DNA of 34,855 nucleotides from assembly GCA_965178525.1 (NCBI GenBank), contig CBCXVS010000039.1, positions 1-34,855 on the forward strand, given 5' to 3'. Below are positions 15,568-24,149 of this stretch, in pieces (within the stretch, counting starts at the first letter, position 1; each line of letters opens with the position of its first letter). Below the pieces are notes generated by a model, which was given only the letters and a program-made list of their open reading frames with translations, searched no databases and was not told the DNA's origin. This DNA is from CBCXVS01 sp965178525 (lineage in GTDB: Bacteria; Tectomicrobia; Entotheonellia; Entotheonellales; Entotheonellaceae). A program made the position numbers and the translations under genes.

Positions 15568-16928
15568 GACGTGGCTCCTTCTGCTAGTTGCCTGTCGATC
15601 GCCTTGAACTTTTGCAGTGGACGTACAACTGGATTGACGGCGTACCACGGTTCGGCAACGGCAAACGGGTCTTCATCACCACCATTGATATATTCAAGGA
15701 CGCTCAGATTATCCAGCATCGCCAGGTAGTCTTCGTCGCCTCCGGGAATCAGCTGATCTTCCGAACGGTCAAGCTGTACTAGCTTTGCCCAATGATGTTC
15801 AAGAATCGCGGTACTGTAGTTTCGAACGGTCTGTTGGATAGCCCGATGTGCGGCTTGGAGCGGAATGGGAGTGCCGCTTGCATAGGTACAACTGTTCTGC
15901 ACGAAATTCATGAGCTGCCGCGTATGTCCACCGCTATAAGTCAACAAAAAATTGAGGGTGTCAGGCGCAAAGACGTCCTCCAGGATGAGATCTCCTAGCC
16001 GCTTTTGCAGGAGTTCACGGAGGCTCTGTAGACCCGGATGAAAAGGTTGGCGAGTGCGGCGCTCAATCACTTTGACCATCGGTAATACGAATGGTTCACC
16101 ATCATAGCGCTGCCCAAGCTGAGGGCCTTCAGCACGGACAAGGCGTAATGGCACAGTATAAATCACATGAGCTTGCAAGCCCGTTAGCTGTGGCGCACGC
16201 TCTAAAAATAGTTCCCGGTATGATTCTAACCCTACAGCTTTATTGGCGAAACGGTGAATCTTTTCTAAGCTGTCCAAAATCAAGACAAAGTCTGTATAGG
16301 GTGGCTCGCAAGATTCGACTTTGATCTTCTTGAGTTCTAACCGCATCCTGTCAAAAACAATGTTAATCTCCTGTAACATCGTAGACATCTGTGGGTCGAG
16401 AGCATGACGTACCTTCTGTCGGGCATCGGGGTCTCGTTTGAGCCGCTGTACTTCAACCTTTGCAAGACCTAGACTCAGCTCGCCCTTGTTGATTTCGACC
16501 TGGCTCGAGAAGAATTGCCGAATTTCATTTAACCGTTTCACGAAGTAGCTATCCTCGAGCTCAACTCTTGTCTTGTCTCGCAGGGTCGCAGCTAATTCGG
16601 AAACGATGGCAAGCAAGATGTCCGTTGTGTCCATGTCGTAGTCATCCAGGTAATCGCTGACATCAAGCACGATAGGAAAGCAACGCTGATGCATGGATGT
16701 CGGCTGGGCAAGCGCGTGGGCCAACGATCCGAGTTCAGAGGATTTGCCGCAGCCAATATGGCCTGTGAACAGAAAACGGAGGTAGGTGTCCGTTAAGGCG
16801 AGGCGACGCTGAAATTCCTGCGTCAGCGCACTGCTACCCCGCGCTGCCGCAAGATCGACATAATACTCGGGAGTTGCAGGTTTATAAGGATCGCAGGCGT
16901 TGTAAATATGCTTGAGCGCTTCCGCCAT
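15564..16928 (-). CDS. AAA/STAND-like P-loop ATPase, first gene of a two-gene system
   Basis: A 454-residue protein (ATG at 16928, GGAG 9 nt upstream). Walker A is GHIGCGKSSEL at residues 56-66 and Walker B is FVLILDSLEK, with aspartate 219. Between them is a long helical insertion (~120-210) rich in charged residues. GGHTRQLMNFVQ resembles a sensor-2/winged-helix linker. The C-terminal ~80 residues (YLAMLDNLSVLEYINGGD, PWYAVNPVVRPL) look like a winged helix. No effector motif (nuclease, TIR, protease) is visible. The overlap with the TPR gene and the location beside toxin-antitoxin remnants suggest a conflict or defence role, but this is not shown by the sequence. Confidence 0.75.
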   Translation of the reverse strand: MAEALKHIYNACDPYKPATPEYYVDLAAARGSSALTQEFQRRLALTDTYLRFLFTGHIGCGKSSELGSLAHALAQPTSMHQRCFPIVLDVSDYLDDYDMDTTDILLAIVSELAATLRDKTRVELEDSYFVKRLNEIRQFFSSQVEINKGELSLGLAKVEVQRLKRDPDARQKVRHALDPQMSTMLQEINIVFDRMRLELKKIKVESCEPPYTDFVLILDSLEKIHRFANKAVGLESYRELFLERAPQLTGLQAHVIYTVPLRLVRAEGPQLGQRYDGEPFVLPMVKVIERRTRQPFHPGLQSLRELLQKRLGDLILEDVFAPDTLNFLLTYSGGHTRQLMNFVQNSCTYASGTPIPLQAAHRAIQQTVRNYSTAILEHHWAKLVQLDRSEDQLIPGGDEDYLAMLDNLSVLEYINGGDEDPFAVAEPWYAVNPVVRPLQKFKAIDRQLAEGATS

Positions 16929-17070
16929 CTCATGCTTCTCCAATTGGATACAACCTGGCGCTAGGTATACCATCGTTGGATGCAAGTATAGCCTAAATTG
17001 GTGGATTTAATACGGCCCACGGGGAACAGGTGACCATTTTAACCGCATTTTTTCCTCCGTCATGTGCGTT

Positions 17071-18099
17071 CTACGTCGCTGCTATTCCGGTTTGACGGGT
17101 AAAAACACCCCGCCCGTTGGCTTCGCCAAGAGCATCCTGTATCTGCACCACCCGAGGGCCATTGTGACGCACTGCGACCTCCACACGCTGTCCCGGCAAA
17201 ACGCTAAACTCCCGTTCGCCATCGAGGGCAATCGTACAGGGGTGCTGCTGAATCGTAAGACGCTGGCCCAAAGGCAGGAGCCGCCACTCGGCAATCGCCA
17301 CGGGGCTCACCAGCCCCGGCGCCACGGGCGCCAGCACGGTTGGCCCGCCAGAGCCGAGGCGGAAGTACAATCCCGCGTCGTCCGCCATCGATACGGGGTG
17401 GAGCCGAGAGCCGATAGACGAGAGGCCGATACTCAGCGGTTCGGCGCGGGTGAGAATCACGGCGTGCAGGGAGGTCATATCCCACACCGCCCGGGAGGCC
17501 ACAAACCGCTCCTTGGAAATGGCCACATCAACGAGCGCGATATCCTGCAAGGCCCCATCCAGATACACCTCGATGCGTTTGCTCGTTACCGAGACGGCAT
17601 CCGCCGGCACCCAACCCTGCGCCACCACACCCGCCGCCAAACCGGCCAGCGTGCCCTCGACCATGGTGGGAAACACGTTGTTAGTCCCCGTCGAAATCGG
17701 CGCCAGAGGCACCGGGCCACAGCCCTTGGCCACGGCCCGGTTGGTGCCGTCACCGCCTAAGGTCACCAGGCAGCCAACCCCCATGCGGGCCATGCGGGCT
17801 GCCGCCTGGATGGAGTCCTCCGCAGTATGTTGCACCGGCATATCCAAGAGCTGCAGCGCTAACGAGAGACCCGCATCGTCTCGCGCCCGCCGGCACAGAT
17901 GGGAGGGATCGGGCATGGCCACCACCCGTCGCACGCCGACGGACTCCAGGCCAAGGAGGACGCGCCGGATGATGTTCACCTTCTCCGACGCCGGCACACC
18001 CCGGCCATGGGCGACCAGGCGGCGGATGTCTGCACTCGCCGAAGGATTGGCGATAAGACCGACGATAGCCACGAACGACGTCCCTTCAGAGCTAGGCAT
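17071..18099 (-). CDS. acoX: AcoX-like ATP-NAD kinase family protein
   Basis: The 342-residue protein has an NAD kinase-like N-terminal domain: VGLIANPSASADIRRLVAHG, then the nucleotide-binding motif LVTLGGDGTNRAVAKG near residue 115 and PISTGTNNVFPT. AcoX proteins of this type are encoded in acetoin dehydrogenase operons; their exact role is not settled, and they may bind or phosphorylate a nucleotide cofactor. Here it is the last gene of an acoABC cluster. Its ATG overlaps the end of acoC by 8 nt, which supports coupling. A GTG nine codons inside is an alternative start. Confidence 0.85.
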   Translation of the reverse strand: MPSSEGTSFVAIVGLIANPSASADIRRLVAHGRGVPASEKVNIIRRVLLGLESVGVRRVVAMPDPSHLCRRARDDAGLSLALQLLDMPVQHTAEDSIQAAARMARMGVGCLVTLGGDGTNRAVAKGCGPVPLAPISTGTNNVFPTMVEGTLAGLAAGVVAQGWVPADAVSVTSKRIEVYLDGALQDIALVDVAISKERFVASRAVWDMTSLHAVILTRAEPLSIGLSSIGSRLHPVSMADDAGLYFRLGSGGPTVLAPVAPGLVSPVAIAEWRLLPLGQRLTIQQHPCTIALDGEREFSVLPGQRVEVAVRHNGPRVVQIQDALGEANGRGVFTRQTGIAAT

Positions 18100-19435
18100 T
18101 AGGAGACGCGACCATCCACCAAGGGTCCTCCAGATAGGTCTTGACGTCCTTCAAGAACGCCGCCGCCGGCGCGCCATCGATGACGCGATGGTCAAAGGTG
18201 AGGTTCAGGAACATCATCGAGCGCTTGGCGATTTCCCCTTCATGCACGACGGGCTTCTCGACCACTCTGCCGAGGCCCAGAATACCCACTTGAGGCGGGT
18301 TGACGATGGGCGTAAAGGCGTCGATGTCGTAGGCCCCCAGGTTGGTAATGGTGAACGTGCCCCCCGTCACCGCGTCGTAAGATGCCTTGCCATCTCGCAC
18401 AGTCGTGGCCAGTGCACGGGCCTCGGCAGCGATCTCTGCCAAGCTTTTGCGATCCGCCCGGCGAATAGTGGGCACGATCAGCCCCTCCTCCAGGGCCACC
18501 GCGATACCGACGTTGATCTCATCGGCCAGCTCGATCGCATCCTGCCGCTGCAGGGCATTCATGCGGGGATGATCTTGTAACGCCCGAGCCGTGGCTTTGA
18601 CCGCCAGATGCAGCGGGCTGAGGCCGCCGTCTGTCCATTGGCGCGACAGCCCGGCGCGAATGTGCATGGCGTCGGTCATATCGGCCTCGGTGCTGAGGGT
18701 GAGCTGGGCCATGGTTTGCAAGCTGGTCAACATGCGCGTGGCGATGGTCTGCCGCATCCCGGTCATGGGGATCATCTGTGCTTGCGGCTGCGCCTGCGCC
18801 GTGATCGCCTGCTCCACATCGGCAATGAGAATCCGGCCCCTGGGACCGGAGCCCTGCACCTGGGCCAGATCAATGCCGTGCTGTCCCGCCAGACGCTGGG
18901 CGGCAGGCGTCACCTGCACCTGCACCCGCTCGGCTGGCGCGACTGCCGGTGCGGTGCTGGCCGCCTGTATGGCGCGCTCCACATCCTGGAGCAGAATTCT
19001 GCCACCGGGGCCCGTCCCCTGCAGCTGCGCCAGGTCAAGGTGGTGTTGCCGCGCCAGGCGTCTTGCCGCCGGCACGACCTGCGCTGCGACCTGGCCATCA
19101 GATGGCGCCGGAGCAACCGTGGGTGACGAAGCCGCGAGCGCGGCCGCAGGGACGGCTGCGGCCGCAGGAGCCCCAGATGGGCGAGGCACCTCCTCCCCCG
19201 GATCGGCCACAATGCACAGCACGGTCCGAATGGGGATGGTGGCGCCTTCGGGCACCAGGATATGGGCGAGGATGCCCGACTCGGTCGACTCCAGCTCCGT
19301 CTGGATCTTTTCGGTCTCGATCTCTACCAGAGGCTCACCTTCCTGAATCGAATCGCCCTCCTGTTTCAGCCAACTGATGACGATGCCATCTTGCATCTCC
19401 ATGCCCCACTGGGGCAAGACAATTTCCTTGGCCAT
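18092..19435 (-). CDS. acoC: Dihydrolipoamide acyltransferase (E2) of an acetoin/2-oxo acid dehydrogenase
   Basis: The 447-residue protein starts at ATG 19435, preceded by AAGGAGGGTCGGC. The lipoyl domain is residues 1-80, with lipoyl lysine 43 in ETEKIQTE. An Ala/Pro linker leads to two peripheral subunit-binding domains, residues ~120-156 (VPAARRLARQHHLDLAQLQG) and ~175-211 (TPAAQRLAGQHGIDLAQVQG), joined by a short linker. The catalytic CoA-acyltransferase domain follows and ends with HRVIDGAP, catalytic His 416. It transfers the acetyl group from lipoate to CoA. Two binding domains in tandem are unusual; most E2 chains have one. They are similar to each other, so they probably arose by duplication. 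E1 genes lie just upstream. Confidence 0.92.
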   Translation of the reverse strand: MAKEIVLPQWGMEMQDGIVISWLKQEGDSIQEGEPLVEIETEKIQTELESTESGILAHILVPEGATIPIRTVLCIVADPGEEVPRPSGAPAAAAVPAAALAASSPTVAPAPSDGQVAAQVVPAARRLARQHHLDLAQLQGTGPGGRILLQDVERAIQAASTAPAVAPAERVQVQVTPAAQRLAGQHGIDLAQVQGSGPRGRILIADVEQAITAQAQPQAQMIPMTGMRQTIATRMLTSLQTMAQLTLSTEADMTDAMHIRAGLSRQWTDGGLSPLHLAVKATARALQDHPRMNALQRQDAIELADEINVGIAVALEEGLIVPTIRRADRKSLAEIAAEARALATTVRDGKASYDAVTGGTFTITNLGAYDIDAFTPIVNPPQVGILGLGRVVEKPVVHEGEIAKRSMMFLNLTFDHRVIDGAPAAAFLKDVKTYLEDPWWMVASPNA

Positions 19436-19446
19436 GCCGACCCTCC

Positions 19447-20430
19447 TTACTCCATCGTGACTCTGGCGGCGTCGGCAATGGATTCGGCCGTGGGGTAGCA
19501 CAAAGGCTCAAGGGCCGTGCTAAAGGGGATATGGACATTGGCCGTGCCCAAGCGCTGCACCGGCGCCTGCAACGTCCAAAACCCTTCCATGGCTACGAGG
19601 GCGGCGATTTCGCTCGCGGCGCTACAGGTCTTATGGGCCATATCGACCGTCACCAGCCGCCCGGTCTTGGCCACGGAGTCGAGAATGGCCTGCTTGTCCA
19701 GAGGCACCAGCGTACGCGGGTCCAGCACCTCGGCAGAGATGCCCTCCTCGGCCAGGGTCTCGGCCGCTTGCAACGCGCGCGCCACCATGCCGCCGATCGC
19801 CACGATGGTCACATCGCTGCCCTCGCGCTTGATGTCGGCTTCGCCAAAGGGGATGGTGTACGCCTCCTCCGGCACGTGGCCACGCGCCCCCAGGATGGTG
19901 CGGTCCTCGCAGAAGATGGTCGGGTCATCATCGCGGATGGCCGTCTTCAGCAGCCCTTTGCCGTCGTAGGCAGTACTCGGAAAGACCACCTTGAAACCCG
20001 GCACATGCATAAAGATGGGATGGGAGCGGTCCGAGTGGTGCGCCGCCATGCTACCGCCGTAGTACATTGACATACGGTAAACGATGGGCAGATCCACCTG
20101 GCCACCGAACATATAGCGCATCTTCGCCGCCTGGCTGATCAAGGAGTCCATCGCCACCCACAGAAAACAGGACGCGCTCTCGACAATGGGCCTAGTTCCT
20201 ACCGCGGCGGCGCCCACGGCGGCACCTACGAACGCGTTTTCCGACAGGGGGCAGTCAAACACGCGGTTTTCTCCGAACTCGCTGAAGAGCCCGCCGGAAG
20301 CGCCGTACACGCCTGACCGAATGTCTTCACCCATGATGAACACCCGTTCATCGCGCCGCATCTCTTCCCGCATGGCCTCGTTCAGGGCCTGGGTGAGCGA
20401 AATGTCCCGTGTCTCTGTCTGTATCGCCAT
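19447..20430 (-). CDS. acoB: Thiamine-dependent dehydrogenase E1 component, beta subunit
   Basis: The 327-residue protein has the transketolase-like pyrimidine-binding pattern of E1 beta subunits: LTQALNEAMREEMRRDERVF, IMGEDIRSGVYGASGGLFSE, then FDCPLSENAFVGAAVGAA, and AAHHSDRSHPIFMHVPGFKV (interface of the TPP site). The C-terminal domain has EGISAEVLDPRTLVPLDKQA and GRLVTVDMAH. It works with the alpha subunit to cleave acetoin or a related 2-oxo substrate. AGGAGGTGACAG precedes the ATG. It lies 46 nt after acoA and ends 11 nt before acoC. Confidence 0.92.
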   Translation of the reverse strand: MAIQTETRDISLTQALNEAMREEMRRDERVFIMGEDIRSGVYGASGGLFSEFGENRVFDCPLSENAFVGAAVGAAAVGTRPIVESASCFLWVAMDSLISQAAKMRYMFGGQVDLPIVYRMSMYYGGSMAAHHSDRSHPIFMHVPGFKVVFPSTAYDGKGLLKTAIRDDDPTIFCEDRTILGARGHVPEEAYTIPFGEADIKREGSDVTIVAIGGMVARALQAAETLAEEGISAEVLDPRTLVPLDKQAILDSVAKTGRLVTVDMAHKTCSAASEIAALVAMEGFWTLQAPVQRLGTANVHIPFSTALEPLCYPTAESIADAARVTME

Positions 20431-20476
20431 CTGTCACCTCCTCCTACCCGGATAGGTTGGTGTCCTCGCGCCCGGT

Positions 20477-21466
20477 TTATTCCAAGGGAATCGGGTTGGC
20501 GAACATATCGTCGAAGAGCTCTGAGGGCTCAGGATAGGGGCTTTGGCGAGCGTATTCGACCGCCTCCTCAACTTCCTGCGCCACCTCCGCCTCGATCTGG
20601 TCGATCTCCGCTTGGGTGGCCATGGCCTGCGACAATAGCCGTTCTTTGTGGATGGGGATGGGGTCGCGCTGTTTCCATTGCTCGACCTCGTCATCCTCGC
20701 GGTACGAGGCCCGCACGATACGGCCCAGGCCGAGAGAGTGGTCGTAGTAGCGGTAGGTTCGGCCCTCGACGAGGGATGGCCCCTGGCCTTCCCGAGCCCG
20801 CTTCACCGCCTCCGACACCACTTCGTGCATGGCGATGACATCCTGGCCGTCGACGAGCACGCCGGGGATATTGTAACCTGCGGCCCGATCGGCGATGTTT
20901 TCCGTGGCCACCATGTCTTTAAAACTGCTGGTCACGGCATATTGGTTGTTCTCACACAGGAAGATCACCGGGAGCTTCCAGATGGCGGCGAGATTGATGG
21001 ACTCATGGAAAGCGCCCTCGTTGCTGGCGCCATCGCCAAAGAACGCCACCGCGACGCGGTCGTTGCCCTGCAGCTTGCTGCCCAGCGCCGCGCCTACAGC
21101 CGTGGGAATCGACGAGCCCAAGATGCCCGATTCGCCCAGGATGCCGACGCTGAAGTCGGCCAAGTGCATGGAGCCGCCTTTGCCCTTGCACAAGCCCGTG
21201 CGCTTGCCCAACAGCTCCGCCATCGCCTTTTTGACGTCGCCGCCCTTGGCGATGGGATGGCCATGGGAGCGGTGATTTCCCGTCATCCAGTCGTCGGACC
21301 GCAGGGCTAGGCAGGCGCCCACGGCGACCGCCTCTTCACCGATATAGGAATGCGCCGCGCCGACAATCTCCCCCCGCTCGACCAGCCGTATGACTTCCTC
21401 CTCGAAGAGGCGGATACGCACCATGCGTCTGAGCATCTCCAGCAGTAATGTTTTGTCCAATGCCAT
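20477..21466 (-). CDS. acoA: Thiamine-dependent dehydrogenase E1 component, alpha subunit
   Basis: The 329-residue protein contains the TPP-binding motif from GDGASNEG (residues 144-151) to CENN (171-174). Other family parts are SYIGEEAVAVGACLAL, GNHRSHGHPIAKG with the conserved histidines, and TGLCKGKGGSMHLAD. The ATG at 21466 is chosen because AAGGAGGAGGCC precedes it directly; a start five codons upstream lies over this site. The combination with acoX points to acetoin dehydrogenase rather than pyruvate dehydrogenase, but the substrate is not provable from sequence. No E3 gene and no AcoR-type sigma54 activator are in the window. Confidence 0.9.
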   Translation of the reverse strand: MALDKTLLLEMLRRMVRIRLFEEEVIRLVERGEIVGAAHSYIGEEAVAVGACLALRSDDWMTGNHRSHGHPIAKGGDVKKAMAELLGKRTGLCKGKGGSMHLADFSVGILGESGILGSSIPTAVGAALGSKLQGNDRVAVAFFGDGASNEGAFHESINLAAIWKLPVIFLCENNQYAVTSSFKDMVATENIADRAAGYNIPGVLVDGQDVIAMHEVVSEAVKRAREGQGPSLVEGRTYRYYDHSLGLGRIVRASYREDDEVEQWKQRDPIPIHKERLLSQAMATQAEIDQIEAEVAQEVEEAVEYARQSPYPEPSELFDDMFANPIPLE

Positions 21467-21532
21467 GGCCTCCTCCTTCATGCCATCTGCCGTCCAAGAA
21501 TTTTATAGGTCACAACGTCGTGCTGATCGCGT

Positions 21533-21561
21533 ATTATTGTAGGGTCAAGCGCTAAAGTCAA
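21533..21561 (-). promoter_or_regulatory. Sigma70-like promoter of the aco operon
   Basis: On the minus strand TTGACT (21556-21561) and AATAAT (21533-21538) are 17 bp apart, giving a leader of about 60 nt before acoA. No GG-N10-GC sigma54 element is seen here, unlike classical aco operons driven by AcoR. Confidence 0.5.
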
Positions 21562-21590
21562 CCGATTCGATGCCATGAAGGGAGGCGAAT

Positions 21591-22481
21591 ATGGTAACGG
21601 CGGGTACAGGCAAGTACACCTACGAGCTGGTCGAAGACTGGGCTAGGCTCCCCGAGGGCTGGACCCTGGGGCAAACGGGCATTGTTACGGATTCGCGTGA
21701 CCGGGTCTATTTGTTCAACCGCAGTGACCATCCCTTGGTCGTTCTTGACCGGGACGGGACCTTTTACGCTTCGTGGGGCGAAGGCGTGCTGTCGTCCGCG
21801 CACGGGATGTTCATCGATGGGCAGGAAAACATCTACCTGCCGGTCATGAACTCGCACGTGGTGCTGAAGTACAGTTCTGCCGGCAACCTCTTGATGACCC
21901 TGGGCACCTGGGACCAGCCGTCGGAGACCGGCTGGTCGGGGAATTATAGCGATCCGGTGAAGCAGGCCGCCGGTCCCTTCCACCGCCCCACCGATGTCGC
22001 CATGTCGCCTTCGGGCGACCTGTATATCTCCGATGGTTACGGCAACGCCAGGGTGCATCGGTTCACGGCAGATGGCGAATTACAGGCGTCCTGGGGCGCG
22101 CCGGGCAAGACCGCGCCGGGCGAGTTCCACGTGCCGCACGGGGTCTGGGTGCATACCGATGGCCGCGTGTTCGTGGCGGACCGCGAGAACAATCGCATCC
22201 AGATCTTTTCCCCGGATGGGAAGTTCTTGACGCAGTGGACGGATCTCGCCCGCCCTTGCGACATCTATATCGACAATGACGAAGTCGTGTATGTCCCGGA
22301 GCTGGACGGCTTGATGACGATCCTGAAGATCGATGGGCAAATCCTGGCGCGCTGGACGAGCCCGACGTTTGCCGGCGCGGGCGATGGCGGGCATGCGGTC
22401 TGGGTGGACTCGCATGGCGATGTGTACATCAACCAAAACCAGGAGGGGCGGCGCTTGCTGAAGTATCGGCGGTGTGGTTAA
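21591..22481 (+). CDS. NHL-repeat beta-propeller protein
   Basis: The 296-residue protein is built of NHL-type blades. Each has a 'G...D..G.vyv.D..n.rv..f...G' pattern, for instance RPTDVAMSPSGDLYISDGYG, then VHRFTADGELQASWG, GVWVHTDGRVFVADRENNRI and FSPDGKFLTQW. Six blades are likely. No signal peptide is present, so it appears cytoplasmic, unlike many NHL proteins. Some relatives are annotated as peptidyl-alpha-hydroxyglycine lyase-like or as sugar lactonase-like; no catalytic set can be assigned. AAGGGAGGCGAAT precedes the ATG. It is divergent from the aco operon. Confidence 0.85.
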   Translation: MVTAGTGKYTYELVEDWARLPEGWTLGQTGIVTDSRDRVYLFNRSDHPLVVLDRDGTFYASWGEGVLSSAHGMFIDGQENIYLPVMNSHVVLKYSSAGNLLMTLGTWDQPSETGWSGNYSDPVKQAAGPFHRPTDVAMSPSGDLYISDGYGNARVHRFTADGELQASWGAPGKTAPGEFHVPHGVWVHTDGRVFVADRENNRIQIFSPDGKFLTQWTDLARPCDIYIDNDEVVYVPELDGLMTILKIDGQILARWTSPTFAGAGDGGHAVWVDSHGDVYINQNQEGRRLLKYRRCG

Positions 22482-22786
22482 TCGGCGGAAACTCGCCCCC
22501 CATGCCTCCATCACAACACGAGGCCCTCCGGTATCCCGTCGAGAGGCAGAGGGGGCGCCATCGGAGCCGACTCAAGGTCATGAAGAGCGGCGCCTGCTTG
22601 ACAATATCTGGGGATGCGTGCAAAAATGCGCCTCATCGTTGAGGATGAAGTCGGCACAGTCGCTTTGTCAGGTCGATGTTTGTTTTTAACTCAAACAAAA
22701 TTAATGGACTATAAATATCTATCGAAAACCGTGTTGGAAGCCCGTATCCCTATGGTGTTAGGCGCAATGAACAAGGAGATGCTCCA
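22482..22786. other. Intergenic stretch, 305 nt
   Basis: No gene is recognised here. A TTGACA at 22598-22603 has only a weak -10 candidate (AAAAAT) 18 bp on. The segment from about 22670 to 22740 is AT-rich and could carry the promoter of the RGG/SHOCT gene. Confidence 0.35.
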
Positions 22787-23230
22787 ATGAGAGGTGGTCG
22801 TGGCGGCTTTGGTGGGCGAGGCGGTCGTGGCGGCTTTGGTGGGCGAGGCGGTCGTGGCGGCTTTGGTGGGCGAGGTGGCATGTGGGGTCCATGGCGCTGG
22901 TTCTGGCCTGGTCCATCTACGCTATTAATGCTTGGCGGCACCGCGGCGGCCATCAAGCTCTACCAGAACGATATTGAACGCATTGAGCAAGCTACCCACC
23001 GATCGGTCAACGACCTCACAGAAGAAGAACTGCTGGCGGCCATGCGGCGGCTGGGTATCAAAAAGCTGGAACTGGATGCCGAGGACAGAGCGACGTTGCA
23101 AAAAAACGCCACAAACACCACAACGGTAACCGATCTAGAACAACTTGAGAAGCTGGCTGAAATGGTGTCTAAAGGGTTGATCACGGAGGAAGACTACGAA
23201 GCCAAAAAGAAGCAAATTTTGGGACTATGA
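22787..23230 (+). CDS. RGG-repeat protein with C-terminal SHOCT domain
   Basis: The 147-residue protein has three parts. Residues 4-30 are three copies of the nonapeptide GRGGFGGRG. Residues ~33-60 hold a W-rich segment and one hydrophobic helix (WRWFWPGPSTLLMLGGTAAA), a likely membrane anchor. The C-terminus is a SHOCT motif, LEQLEKLAEMVSKGLITEED with YEAKKKQIL. SHOCT motifs are short helical oligomerisation or binding elements. RGG repeats bind RNA or drive phase separation in eukaryotic proteins; whether that holds here is unknown. AAGGAG lies 8 nt before the ATG. Confidence 0.75.
   Translation: MRGGRGGFGGRGGRGGFGGRGGRGGFGGRGGMWGPWRWFWPGPSTLLMLGGTAAAIKLYQNDIERIEQATHRSVNDLTEEELLAAMRRLGIKKLELDAEDRATLQKNATNTTTVTDLEQLEKLAEMVSKGLITEEDYEAKKKQILGL
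22796..22876 (+). repeat. Three tandem copies of a 27-bp coding repeat
   Basis: The unit starts GGTCGTGGCGGCTTTGGTGG and is repeated three times, identical except for the last base of the third copy. It encodes GRGGFGGRG. Near-identity at silent positions indicates recent expansion or slippage-prone DNA. Confidence 0.9.
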
Positions 23231-23433
23231 GAGGGCTGTTCAGCTCTCACCGGCCTCGGTCCACTTAGCGCCCTGCGGGCGGACTTTTGATCGTTGACAG
23301 GCAGAAAGATATATTCTTGCTTGAAATTGGCGCCCACGAGGAAGTCTATTAGGGCTGGAAAGGCGCGAGGCGTCGTCTCTTTCCCCAGCCCCTGTCGTGA
23401 ACATAACGAAGCGCGGGGCGCCAGGTCGGTAGG

Positions 23434-23976
23434 CTACGGTTGGCGGCCGGTATAACAGAGCAGTTGCGTTTGCGCGTCGGCCCCGGCAGGTGGCTCGATC
23501 GCGGCGCTGAATCGGCCAGGTTGACGCAATGCCTCTTCGGGGATAGTTTTGATCCCTTCAAGCTGAATTTGGCATATCGCCTCGGGCAAGGTCTCGTCGG
23601 CGCCGATGGCCCGGGCCAAATCCCAGGTGTGAATCAGCGCATCGCCAATCGCGGGTCCGGCCATAAATTGCTCCGCCGGCATCGGCGTGTCCACTATTTT
23701 TGTTAGCGCGCCTTCCGCCTCGTACGCGACGAGAGCGGCGGCGTGAACGGAGTTCCAGACGCTGACCAGATCGTCGCCCGGTGGCGTATCGATCGCGCCG
23801 CTAGCGCCAAGGAGCCTTGGCGTCATACGTTGCACATCGATGACATGTTCAACCAACTGGCGCACGGTGAATTCGGTGCACGGCGTCGCCTGATCCCACT
23901 GCCCCTCTTGCACGGCATGGAGCCGTTGGGACAAGCCATCCGTTACCTGTTTCCACCGCTCGAGAATTTCGCTCAT
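23434..23976 (-). CDS. TIGR03086-type DinB-superfamily protein
   Basis: The 180-residue protein starts at ATG 23976, directly after AAGGAGGTTATC. It has the pattern of the mycothiol-dependent maleylpyruvate isomerase/TIGR03086 group: W..vtdgls.Rl near the start, WDQATPCTEFTVRQLVEHVI (first metal histidine), then GDALIHTWDLARAIG (second histidine). QTQLLCYTGRQP is the usual TIGR03086 ending. A thiol-dependent isomerase or transferase role is likely by family; the substrate is unknown. A longer frame upstream is not coding. Confidence 0.85.
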   Translation of the reverse strand: MSEILERWKQVTDGLSQRLHAVQEGQWDQATPCTEFTVRQLVEHVIDVQRMTPRLLGASGAIDTPPGDDLVSVWNSVHAAALVAYEAEGALTKIVDTPMPAEQFMAGPAIGDALIHTWDLARAIGADETLPEAICQIQLEGIKTIPEEALRQPGRFSAAIEPPAGADAQTQLLCYTGRQP

Positions 23977-24149
23977 GATAACCTCCTTGTGTGTTGACGT
24001 TTGCCTCGGAATGCGTTGCGCGAAGTGTATCGCATCTTTGCCCGGAATCGTACATGTTAACCGAAAATTCATGTTTGTCAGGTGTCGTCGTGGGTTTCGT
24101 GCTAATATAGTGGCCGTGAACACGGGGTGAAAGCAGGCGAAGGGAACAC

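Noticed and set aside
18092..20430. Pyruvate dehydrogenase operon
   Set aside because: The E1/E2 genes alone would allow it, but the coupled AcoX-type gene favours acetoin dehydrogenase; the substrate stays unproven.
22750..22956. Minus-strand proline-rich open frame (PPRPP repeats)
   Set aside because: It is the antisense reading of the RGG repeat DNA and has no ribosome site.
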